A DNA stretch of 7,546 bases, from NCBI GenBank assembly GCA_002691795.1, contig NZIY01000036.1, positions 14,095 to 21,640 of the forward strand. Reading direction: 5' to 3'. Position 1 is the first letter of the stretch, and each line of letters begins with the position of its first letter. This DNA comes from SAR116 cluster bacterium. Its GTDB lineage: Bacteria > Pseudomonadota > Alphaproteobacteria > Puniceispirillales > Marisalimonadaceae. The position numbers and the translations under genes are program-made. Below, in pieces: positions 1 to 6,145 of this stretch. The notes beneath the pieces were generated by a model that was not told where the DNA came from, ran no database searches, and saw only the letters and a list, made by a program, of their open reading frames with translations.

Positions 1-252
1 CTTGAAGAAATGAATAGTACACCAGGTGTTTTACAAATTCTCAATGCTGCAGGTAGATCTGATGATCTTTTTGAAGACAAACAATTTGGTGCTTTTGGTG
101 AAGCAGCTATTGTAACAATTGTTGCAGAGGATAAACAAAAAGATAAAATTTTTGATAAAGTTTTTAATTTATGTGATTTAAATAGTAAAAATAATGGGAT
201 AGTTTTAATGACTAAATCACAGTTAAAGTTAAAAAAATCTTCTAAGAGTTAA
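1..252 (+). CDS. P-II-like small signalling protein, C-terminal part (tentative)
   Basis: The reading frame is open from base 1 (Leu-Glu-Glu precede the first Met at base 10), so the gene very probably starts outside the window and the Met at 10 is internal. What remains is about 83 residues ending in a Lys/Ser-rich tail and TAA. The core reads FEDKQFGAFGEAAIVTIVAE, then an amphipathic helix containing IFDKVFNLCDL, then a closing strand GIVLMT. Alternating strand, acidic helix and a final Gly-Ile-Val-hydrophobic-Met strand resemble the second half of divergent P-II/GlnB-like ferredoxin-fold proteins. The classical P-II B-loop (TGxxGDGKIFV) is absent, so this is not canonical GlnB or GlnK. If the assignment holds, the protein would be a small trimeric ligand-sensing regulator. 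The missing N-terminus would settle it. Confidence is high that the frame is coding and low for the family. Confidence 0.5.
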   Translation, partial: LEEMNSTPGVLQILNAAGRSDDLFEDKQFGAFGEAAIVTIVAEDKQKDKIFDKVFNLCDLNSKNNGIVLMTKSQLKLKKSSKS

Positions 253-266
253 ATCCTAATTTCTAA

Positions 267-296
267 TTAAATATTTATAGTAATGTATTTTATGAT
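267..296 (+). promoter_or_regulatory. possible weak promoter for the DMT transporter
   Basis: The 58-bp gap between the P-II-like gene and the DMT transporter holds TATGAT at 291-296, five of six matches to the sigma-70 -10 box TATAAT. Upstream at usual spacing there is only TTAAAT (267-272) or TAAATA (268-273), three of six matches to TTGACA. The whole gap is A/T-rich, so such matches are expected by chance. If real, transcription would start only about 8 nt before the ATG at 311, giving a nearly leaderless message or favouring the ATG at 320. The transporter could equally be read through from the upstream gene. Confidence 0.2.
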
Positions 297-309
297 GTTA
301 TTCATTTAA

Positions 310-327
310 CATGTTAATCATGTTAAA
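310..327 (+). repeat. 9-bp tandem duplication over the start codon
   Basis: CATGTTAAT (310-318) is followed directly by CATGTTAAA (319-327), identical in eight of nine positions. Each copy contains an ATG in the same frame (311 and 320), so the repeat gives the transporter two in-frame start codons three codons apart (Met-Leu-Ile-Met-Leu). It looks like a slippage duplication. No Shine-Dalgarno sequence precedes either copy to decide between them. Confidence 0.6.
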
Positions 328-1180
328 AAAAATTTCTAGCAAATCTCCTATAATTGGTATTTTTTGGATGATAATCACAACTATTTTTTTCGTTGGAGTA
401 ACAATATTTGTAAAAATATTAGGAGAAACAATACCGTCATCTCAAACTGCTTTCTTAAGATATTTATTTGGTACAATATTTCTTATTCCAATAATAATAA
501 AAAGTTTTAGAAATATAGAATTAAATTTAGTAAATAAATTTATTTTAAGAAGTTTTTTTCACGCGATAGGTGTAAGTCTTTGGTTTTTTTCTATGACAGT
601 AATCACAATTGCTGAAGTAACTGCAATAGGATACTTAACACCTATTTTTGTTTGCATTGGAGCAATAATTTTTTTTAATGAGAGTTTAAAGGGTTTTAGG
701 GGTTTTGCAATTGTATTATCTTTTTTTGGAGCAATGATAATTTTAAGACCAGGATTTCAAGAAATTAAAATTGGCCAATTATCAATGCTTCTTGCCTCCT
801 TTGTCTTTTCTTTTTCCTATCTCATGGTAAAATATTTAGCAAATTTAAAAACCTCTCTTGAAATAGTAGGATTTTTGTCATTATTTACTACACTTTTTCT
901 TTTACCATTAGCAATTGTAAATTGGGTTGAATTGAATATTAACCAATTTATAATTTTAATTTTAATTTCAGTAATAGCAACACTTGGACACTTAACTATG
1001 ACAATGGCTATTAAGTCAACTAGCATGACTATCATTCAACCTTTTACTTTTCTACAATTAGTTTGGTCTGTAATTGCGGGTATCATTATATTTAATGAAA
1101 AATTAGATACTTATGTTATAATTGGTGGTATAATCATACTAATTTCTACAACTTATTTATCAGTCAAAGATTCTAAATAA
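311..1180 (+). CDS. DMT superfamily transporter, EamA type
   Basis: Inner-membrane permease of about 289 residues, the usual length for ten-helix EamA proteins. The sequence is almost entirely hydrophobic segments split by short charged loops. It shows the family's internal duplication: the first half (about 16-147) contains a helix ending IIFFNESL (119-126) before a final helix and RPG, and the second half (about 155-285) has the matching IIIFNEKL (258-265) before its last helix. The N-terminus is inside, with Lys residues 6-12. EamA members export or import amino acids, purines, other metabolites or drugs; the substrate cannot be read from sequence. The start is uncertain: ATG 311 gives the longest product, ATG 320 (Met4) is equally plausible, and neither has a Shine-Dalgarno site. 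Its last 8 nt overlap the 3' end of the convergent thioesterase gene. Family call secure, function open. Confidence 0.9.
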   Translation: MLIMLKKISSKSPIIGIFWMIITTIFFVGVTIFVKILGETIPSSQTAFLRYLFGTIFLIPIIIKSFRNIELNLVNKFILRSFFHAIGVSLWFFSMTVITIAEVTAIGYLTPIFVCIGAIIFFNESLKGFRGFAIVLSFFGAMIILRPGFQEIKIGQLSMLLASFVFSFSYLMVKYLANLKTSLEIVGFLSLFTTLFLLPLAIVNWVELNINQFIILILISVIATLGHLTMTMAIKSTSMTIIQPFTFLQLVWSVIAGIIIFNEKLDTYVIIGGIIILISTTYLSVKDSK

Positions 1181-1694
1181 TAGGATTTTCAATTTTTATT
1201 AAGGAAGCAATATTTTCTGGAAATTCAATTTCACTATGATCTTTTTTTAATTGTCTTAATCTATTTATAACCCATTCAGGATATTTTTCTGATTTCCTTT
1301 TATTTAAATTAACATTTAATAATAATTGTTCTGAAAAAGCCATTATCTTACTATTACGCAAAGAAACCATTTCAAGAAATAGATGCATTTTTTTTTGATC
1401 AAAATCAACAAGTGAGCATTTGACACAAAATTTTTCATTATATTTCATTTCATTTAAGTAAGTAAAATTAGCTTGCACAACAAAAGGGCCTTGATTATTT
1501 TTTTTTGCATGAGTTTCTCCAATCCCTAGTATCTCTTCTAAAAAAAAATCTAGTGATTTATCGATTGCCATTGTGTAATAAGCAACATTCATATGACCAT
1601 TATAGTCAATCCATGATTTTAATACTTTCTTTGCAGGTGATATCAGTGGAGTTTCATATGGACCATCGAATCCTTTCATATTTCTAAATGTCAT
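1173..1694 (-). CDS. hotdog-fold acyl-CoA thioesterase (4HBT/YbgC-like)
   Basis: A 173-residue protein, typical for single-domain hotdog thioesterases, which hydrolyse acyl-CoA to free acid and CoA in the cytoplasm. The signature WIDYNGHMNVAYY (28-40) is the family's N-terminal motif. Asp30 sits three residues before Gly33, the place of the catalytic Asp in 4-hydroxybenzoyl-CoA thioesterases, and His34/Asn36 begin the long hotdog helix. The following strands (VQANFTYLNEM, 73-83; KMHLFLEMV, 102-110; AFSEQLLLNVNL, 119-130) form the sheet. It resembles the thioesterase family found beside, or fused to, L-carnitine dehydrogenase (betainyl-CoA thioesterase), but no carnitine genes are seen here, so the substrate is unassigned. 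The start lies 3 nt after the VWA stop with no Shine-Dalgarno site, suggesting coupled reinitiation; Met6 is an alternative start. It is the last gene of the minus-strand cluster and ends with TAG inside the DMT gene's 3' end. Three 9-base homopolymers lie within it. Confidence 0.87.
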   Translation of the reverse strand: MTFRNMKGFDGPYETPLISPAKKVLKSWIDYNGHMNVAYYTMAIDKSLDFFLEEILGIGETHAKKNNQGPFVVQANFTYLNEMKYNEKFCVKCSLVDFDQKKMHLFLEMVSLRNSKIMAFSEQLLLNVNLNKRKSEKYPEWVINRLRQLKKDHSEIEFPENIASLIKIENPII

Positions 1695-1697
1695 AAT

Positions 1698-2888
1698 TCA
1701 AAATTTTCTTGATAAAATTTTTGTTCCTTCTGTAAGACCTTCAATTGTAAGTGGTACCATTTTATTATTAAAGATTTGTTGAATTATTTGAGTTGAATGG
1801 GAATAATTCCAATACTTTTTAGGTGTTGGATTTATCCACAAATGTGAACTCCATTTATTAATAACTCTCTCTAACCAAACATGTCCAGCCTCTTCGTTAT
1901 AATGTTCATTTCCACCACCAGGAATCATAATTTCATATGGGCTCATTGATGCATCTCCTACAAAGATACATTTATAATCATCACCGTATGTTCTTAAAAT
2001 TTCAAAAGTTTCAAATTGTTCTGACCACCTTCTTGAATTATTTTTCCAAACACCTTCATATAGACAATTATGAAAATAAAAATATTTTAGTTGCTTAAAA
2101 GAATTTCTTGCAGCTGAAAATAAACTTTCAACTTTATAAATATGTTCGTCCATTGATCCACCAACATCAAGAAATAAAAGAATTTTAATTGTGTTTTCTC
2201 TTTCGGGTTTTGTTATTACATCTAAAAATCCGTTTTTTGCAGTGTAAGATATGGTATCTTGTATATCTAATTCTTCACTACCACTGTTTCTTGACCATTG
2301 TCTTAATTTTTTTAATGCTACTTGCATTCCTCTTGTATCAATTTCTTTTTTATCGTCAAAATCTCTAAATTCTCTTCTGTCCCACACTTTTACAGCTTTG
2401 CTCTGTCTTCTTTCATTTTGACCAATTCTTATACCTTCTGGATTATACCCATAAGCACCAAATGGTGACGTACCAGACGTTCCTATCCATTTTCCTCCAC
2501 CTTGGTGTCTTTTCTTTTGTTCTTCAATTCTCTTTTTTAACTCTTCCATAAGTTTATCAAGGCCACCAAGGGATTGAATTTTATTAATTTCATCCTTAGA
2601 AAAATTTCTTTCAATTAATTTATCAACCCATTGTTGCGGAATTTTAAGCTGTTTTAAAATGTCTTCTAATTGAATATCATCTAAGCCATTAAAATATTTT
2701 GAAAAAATTAAATCAAAGCGATCTATTAGTTTTTCATCTTTAACTAAACTTAAACGCGCTAAATAATAAAAAGAGTTTAAATCAAAAATGGATAATCCCT
2801 TCTTCAAGGCCTCTAAGAAACTAAAATATTCATTTAAACTCACTGGTATTTTTACTTTTTTTAGATCCAAGAAAAAATCTAAAAACAT
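1698..2888 (-). CDS. VWA-domain protein, COG3825/CoxE-like partner of MoxR ATPase
   Basis: A soluble 396-residue protein with no signal peptide. Residues 1-110 are a helical region typical of CoxE-like proteins. A charged linker (about 113-128) leads to the conserved Gly-rich stretch GKWIGTSGTSPFGAYGYNPE (132-151), which I recognise as characteristic of this family. The C-terminal half (about 235-395) is a von Willebrand A domain. Its first metal-site motif is LDVGGSM (240-246), Asp241-x-Gly243-x-Ser245, so the first Ser of the usual DxSxS is Gly. The second acidic site is VGDASMSP (310-317). FYFHNCLYEGVWKNN (270-284) and EGLTEGTKILSR (383-394) also look family-like. Such proteins act with a MoxR ATPase, probably as a metal-dependent adaptor that presents client proteins for assembly or cofactor insertion; the client is unknown. 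It lies 1 nt after the moxR-like stop, with AGAGGA 10 nt before its ATG. No CO dehydrogenase genes are nearby, so a Cox role is not supported. Confidence 0.88.
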   Translation of the reverse strand: MFLDFFLDLKKVKIPVSLNEYFSFLEALKKGLSIFDLNSFYYLARLSLVKDEKLIDRFDLIFSKYFNGLDDIQLEDILKQLKIPQQWVDKLIERNFSKDEINKIQSLGGLDKLMEELKKRIEEQKKRHQGGGKWIGTSGTSPFGAYGYNPEGIRIGQNERRQSKAVKVWDRREFRDFDDKKEIDTRGMQVALKKLRQWSRNSGSEELDIQDTISYTAKNGFLDVITKPERENTIKILLFLDVGGSMDEHIYKVESLFSAARNSFKQLKYFYFHNCLYEGVWKNNSRRWSEQFETFEILRTYGDDYKCIFVGDASMSPYEIMIPGGGNEHYNEEAGHVWLERVINKWSSHLWINPTPKKYWNYSHSTQIIQQIFNNKMVPLTIEGLTEGTKILSRKF

Positions 2889-2889
2889 T

Positions 2890-3729
2890 TTATTCTTGTC
2901 CTCTAGACATGAAAACTAATTTTTCAAACAAATGAATATCTTGTTCATTTTTAATAAGTGCACCATGTAATTTTGGTAAAAGATCTTTTGAATCTTTTTT
3001 TAATTCTAATGGACCAATATCATCAATTAATAATAATTTAATCCAATCTAGTGCTTCAGATGTAGATGGTTTCTTTTTCAAACCTTTGACTTCTCTGACT
3101 TCAAAGAAAACTTTTAAAGCGTTATCGAGTAAATTTTTCTTTATAGAAGGGTAATGAACATTAACAATTTTTTTCAATGTTTCAACATCTGGAAAATTAA
3201 TGTAATGAAAAAAACATCTTCTTAAAAATGCTTCAGGTAAATCTTTTTCATTATTAGATGTTATTATTACAATAGGTCTTTTTTTTGCTTTTATGGTTTC
3301 ACCAGTTTCATATACATGAAATTCCATTTTGTCTAACTCTTGTAAAAGATCATTTGGAAACTCTATATCAGCTTTATCAATTTCATCTATTAATAAAACA
3401 ACTCTTTGTTTACTTTCAAATGATTGCCAAATTTTACCCTTTTTTATATATCTAGAAACATTGTCAATTTTATCTTTATATAATTGACTATCCCTCAATC
3501 TTGTAACAGCGTCGTATTCATACAAACCCTGTTGAGCTTTAGTAGTTGACTTAATATTCCATTCTATTATTTCTAATTTTAAGCTTTTTGCAATTTGTCT
3601 TGCTAACTCAGTTTTACCTGTACCTGGTTCACCTTTTACTAACAAAGGTTTTTCTAAATTAATTGCGGCATTTACTGCAATAGATAAATCATCTGTTGAA
3701 ATATATTCACTTGATCCTTTAAATTCCAT
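2890..3729 (-). CDS. MoxR-family AAA+ ATPase
   Basis: A cytoplasmic AAA+ ATPase of 279 residues, the compact size usual for the MoxR type paired with COG3825. Walker A is GEPGTGKT (33-40) with Lys39. Walker B is LLIDEIDKAD (112-121) with Asp115/Glu116. Sensor 1 is ITSNNEKDLPEAF (156-168, Asn159/Asn160), followed by LRRC (169-172) carrying the likely arginine finger. KPSTSEALDW (220-229) lies in the C-terminal helical lid where sensor 2 is expected. The N-terminus lacks the long extension of RavA-like members. MoxR ATPases form hexamers and with a VWA partner act as chaperones in complex maturation or metal insertion; the VWA gene starts 1 nt downstream, so the two are almost certainly made together. 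The start is supported by AGGA 6 nt upstream of the ATG in the 21-nt gap after the methyltransferase gene, the widest gap in the cluster. The client cannot be deduced. Confidence 0.93.
   Translation of the reverse strand: MEFKGSSEYISTDDLSIAVNAAINLEKPLLVKGEPGTGKTELARQIAKSLKLEIIEWNIKSTTKAQQGLYEYDAVTRLRDSQLYKDKIDNVSRYIKKGKIWQSFESKQRVVLLIDEIDKADIEFPNDLLQELDKMEFHVYETGETIKAKKRPIVIITSNNEKDLPEAFLRRCFFHYINFPDVETLKKIVNVHYPSIKKNLLDNALKVFFEVREVKGLKKKPSTSEALDWIKLLLIDDIGPLELKKDSKDLLPKLHGALIKNEQDIHLFEKLVFMSRGQE
2899..2904 (-). promoter_or_regulatory. ribosome binding site of the VWA gene
   Basis: AGAGGA on the minus strand lies 10 nt before the ATG at 2888, within the last codons of the MoxR-type gene. The spacing is slightly long but acceptable, and it supports the annotated start 1 nt after the ATPase stop. 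Confidence 0.6.
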
Positions 3730-3735
3730 ATTATA

Positions 3736-3739
3736 TCCT
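3736..3739 (-). promoter_or_regulatory. ribosome binding site of the MoxR-type gene
   Basis: AGGA on the minus strand lies 6 nt before the ATG at 3729, in the only sizeable gap (21 nt) of the cluster. It supports the chosen start. The sequence between it and the ATG (TATAAT at 3730-3735) also matches a -10 box, but transcription from there would start inside the gene. Confidence 0.65.
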
Positions 3740-3750
3740 AATTAAAGTTT

Positions 3751-4650
3751 TCAAACTTTATTATAGTTATTCTTTTTTAAATACCGATTTATCCCGGCTA
3801 TAAATTCTGAACTAATTTCACAGCATCCGCCTAAAATAGATGCACCATTATCAAGCCAAGAAACAGCATTTTTAATAAAGTCATTAATAAAAATATCATT
3901 TCTTTTTTCAAGATTGTCAACTGACATTCCAAGTTTAAGAGGTTTAACTGATTTAAAATTATTAGGTAATGCTCCAAATGGACACCCATAGCTTTTTATT
4001 ATATTTAAAGCTTTTTGAATATCTTCAATTTGAGAACAGTTTACACATATGCCATAAATCTTTGTTTTATCAATAGAATCACAAGCTTTTTTTAAATCTT
4101 CACCAGAAAATAACTTTGTTCCATCACCCTCAAACAAACAAAAGCAAAGAATAATTTTTTTATTAAAACTAGATAATGCCTCAACAGCACAAATAGCTTC
4201 ATTAATTGATGACATTGTTTCAATTATAAAATAATCAACCTGATCTTTTTGTATTTCTCCTATTGCTCTATAAGTTTCATACATTTCATTTTCTGTAATT
4301 GAAGTATCGCTATAGTAACTTCCACCAAGAGGCGAAAAACATCCTGCAATTTTGACTGAACGATGTGTTGAGGTTTCTATGATTGCAGTTTTTGCTGCCT
4401 TAATAGCCAAATTTTGTAGTTTTTCAAATTCATGTTCTAAATTAAACCTTCTTAATCTCTGAGGTGTACAAGAATATGAATTTGTAGTTATCACGGTACT
4501 ACCTGCATTTATAAATTCAATATGTAGTTTTTTAACTAATTCGAAGTTATCTAAAAGAACTCTAGCTGACCACATAGGGTCATTTGTTGAAAGATTTCTT
4601 TTTACGAGCTCCTGTCCCATTCCTCCATCAAAAAGTACTATGTCTTTCAT
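3751..4650 (-). CDS. homocysteine S-methyltransferase family protein (zinc-dependent)
   Basis: A cytoplasmic enzyme of 299 residues, the normal size for single-domain members such as MmuM, predicted as a TIM barrel. It opens with FDGGMGQEL (7-15), the family's substrate-binding start. The zinc ligands are present: Cys205 in GICVNCSQ (200-207) and the Cys276-Cys277 pair in LGGCCE (273-278), so the active site looks intact. TTNSY (55-59), CFSPLGGSY (104-112) and IETMSS (143-148) match conserved strand ends. The family moves a methyl group from a donor (S-methylmethionine, S-adenosylmethionine, betaine and others) to homocysteine or a similar thiol or selenol, giving methionine. The donor is not readable here; at this length it is neither a full MetH nor clearly mammalian-type BHMT. 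Its ATG overlaps the exporter stop as TAATG, and AGAAGG lies 8 nt upstream, so it is translationally coupled to the exporter. The link between a methyltransferase and a pump is unexplained. Confidence 0.9.
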   Translation of the reverse strand: MKDIVLFDGGMGQELVKRNLSTNDPMWSARVLLDNFELVKKLHIEFINAGSTVITTNSYSCTPQRLRRFNLEHEFEKLQNLAIKAAKTAIIETSTHRSVKIAGCFSPLGGSYYSDTSITENEMYETYRAIGEIQKDQVDYFIIETMSSINEAICAVEALSSFNKKIILCFCLFEGDGTKLFSGEDLKKACDSIDKTKIYGICVNCSQIEDIQKALNIIKSYGCPFGALPNNFKSVKPLKLGMSVDNLEKRNDIFINDFIKNAVSWLDNGASILGGCCEISSEFIAGINRYLKKNNYNKV

Positions 4651-6143
4651 TATTTTTGCCTTCTAATTAAAAATAAAAACGGAATTGTTAAAAAACTCAC
4701 AATTGCAAATAATTTAAATGAATTTATATAACCAATCATTAGACTTTGTCTACTTACTTCTTTAGTTAAATTTGCAATCGTAATTGTATCAAACTCGTTT
4801 AACATCTCATTAGCAAAATTCAATACTAATCCTTCATTCCAGAATGTAACAAACGAACTTAGGTTTCCAAAGTTTAACTGTCCTGTATGTAGTACAACTG
4901 CTACAGTGATAGAAATAAATAAACTTGAAGCCACATTTCTTACTAAGTGGTACATAGCAGTTGCTTCTCCAAAGTATTTTTTATCTATGGTTGAAAAGGC
5001 AAAAACACTTATAGGGACCCAAGCCATACCAACTCCCATCCCTTGAATTATTCCTGCCCAAGCTATTTGAGAAAATAACATATCTATATTAAAAGAAGCC
5101 ATGTAAAGCCCAGAAAATCCTTGTAATGCAAAAGCAATAGATAATGATATTTTTGGATCTAATCTATTTGCAAAAGCCATTAAAGCGAACCCTACAAAAG
5201 CACCTAATCCTCTTACACCTATTAGCAAACCAATGATTGATTGAGGATAACCTCTTAATTCTTGAAGTAATGGTGGAAAAATAATCATTGGTACAAAGTT
5301 TAACATCCCAAAAAAGAAAATTAGAATTAAACCCAAACTATAATTCCAATTTTTAAAAATCTTTAAATTAATAAATGGTGTTTTATAAGTTAAGCTATGA
5401 CTTATAAAAAAGTAAAAAGCCAATAATGCTGTTCCCAGTTGAAAAATTGTCTCATTACTTTCGAACCAACCATTTCTTTCACCTCTATCAAACATTATTT
5501 GAAGTGAACCTAGACAAATAGAAATTGAGATAAAACCAATCCAATCAAAACGATTTTTTTGACCGTCATTTTGAAGAGGTACCGTAAAATATACTAAAGC
5601 TATTGCAATAAACCCAAATGGCATGAGACAATAAAAAATCCATCTCCATTCTAATATTTCTCCAAGAAAACCCCCTATCATTGGAGCAACAACTAATCCA
5701 GATATATTGGCCATTCCCCATATAGCAATAGCTAAATTCCTTTGATAAAGAGGAAAAGCGCCTAAAATTAACGTTTGCGCTAAAGGTGGTAAAGGTGCTG
5801 CAAACGCACCTTGAAGAAATCTAGCTGTTACAATTTGTTCTAAGTTATTTGAAAAGCCACAAAAAAAGGATGATAAAATAAAACCTACAACACTTATCAA
5901 TAAAATGTGTCTAATTTCGTATCTGGTTGAAATCCAACCTGCAAAAGGGGTAAAAATTGCAGTTGCAACAATATTCCCTGTTACAGACCAAGTGATTTGA
6001 TCTTGTGTGCTAGATAAAGCACCCATCATATCTGGCAAAGCTATAGTTGCTATAAATACTGCCATTCCATATAACATTGTTACAAATGAACCAGTTAATA
6101 AAATAAGCCACTTAAATGCTTTACTATCTTCAGAAATATACAT
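4650..6143 (-). CDS. emrB: EmrB/QacA-type MFS exporter (DHA2, 14 TM)
   Basis: An inner-membrane proton-driven exporter of 497 residues, close to E. coli EmrB in length and consistent with fourteen helices. Landmarks of the DHA2 group are visible: DQITWSVTGNIVATAIFTPF (48-67) in the second helix region, the loop-2/3 motif GWISTRYEIRHIL (69-81), the antiporter motif C around APMIGGFLGE (153-162), and DRGERNGWF (219-227) after helix six, a phrase common in EmrB proteins. The adaptor EmrA ends 2 nt upstream, as expected for an EmrAB pump in which the adaptor bridges to an outer-membrane channel. The substrate is unknown; relatives expel uncouplers, hydrophobic drugs or bile-salt-like compounds. 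The ATG has no convincing Shine-Dalgarno site, so translation probably depends on coupling to emrA. It is probably controlled by the MarR-type gene at the head of the cluster. Its stop overlaps the methyltransferase start by 1 nt. Confidence 0.93.
   Translation of the reverse strand: MYISEDSKAFKWLILLTGSFVTMLYGMAVFIATIALPDMMGALSSTQDQITWSVTGNIVATAIFTPFAGWISTRYEIRHILLISVVGFILSSFFCGFSNNLEQIVTARFLQGAFAAPLPPLAQTLILGAFPLYQRNLAIAIWGMANISGLVVAPMIGGFLGEILEWRWIFYCLMPFGFIAIALVYFTVPLQNDGQKNRFDWIGFISISICLGSLQIMFDRGERNGWFESNETIFQLGTALLAFYFFISHSLTYKTPFINLKIFKNWNYSLGLILIFFFGMLNFVPMIIFPPLLQELRGYPQSIIGLLIGVRGLGAFVGFALMAFANRLDPKISLSIAFALQGFSGLYMASFNIDMLFSQIAWAGIIQGMGVGMAWVPISVFAFSTIDKKYFGEATAMYHLVRNVASSLFISITVAVVLHTGQLNFGNLSSFVTFWNEGLVLNFANEMLNEFDTITIANLTKEVSRQSLMIGYINSFKLFAIVSFLTIPFLFLIRRQK
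4659..4664 (-). promoter_or_regulatory. ribosome binding site of the methyltransferase gene
   Basis: AGAAGG on the minus strand, 8 nt before the ATG at 4650, lies within the final codons of emrB (encoding Arg-Arg-Gln). Together with the TAATG overlap it indicates strong, coupled translation of the methyltransferase. Confidence 0.7.
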
Positions 6144-6145
6144 TT

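Noticed and set aside
817..1035. Minus-strand ORF of 72 residues inside the DMT transporter
   Set aside because: It lies wholly antisense to a well-supported membrane protein gene, has no recognisable motif, and is explained by the A/T-rich complement of hydrophobic codons.
1505..1687. Plus-strand ORF of 60 residues opposite the thioesterase
   Set aside because: Antisense shadow of a conserved gene; no ribosome site and no family resemblance.
1698..3729. Naming the MoxR/VWA pair coxD/coxE or ravA/viaA
   Set aside because: No CO dehydrogenase genes are in the window, the ATPase lacks RavA's extra length, and the VWA protein has the COG3825-type glycine-rich motif, so those specific names are not supported.
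3730..3735. TATAAT just before the MoxR-type ATG as an internal promoter
   Set aside because: A start 6-8 nt downstream would fall within the coding sequence, there is no good -35 box, and the string is common by chance in such AT-rich DNA.
4839..6143. Missing Asp in MFS motif A (GWISTRYEIRHIL) taken as a sign of a defective pump
   Set aside because: EmrB-type DHA2 proteins commonly vary at this position, the rest of the protein is full length, and motif C and the DRGERNGW phrase are intact.
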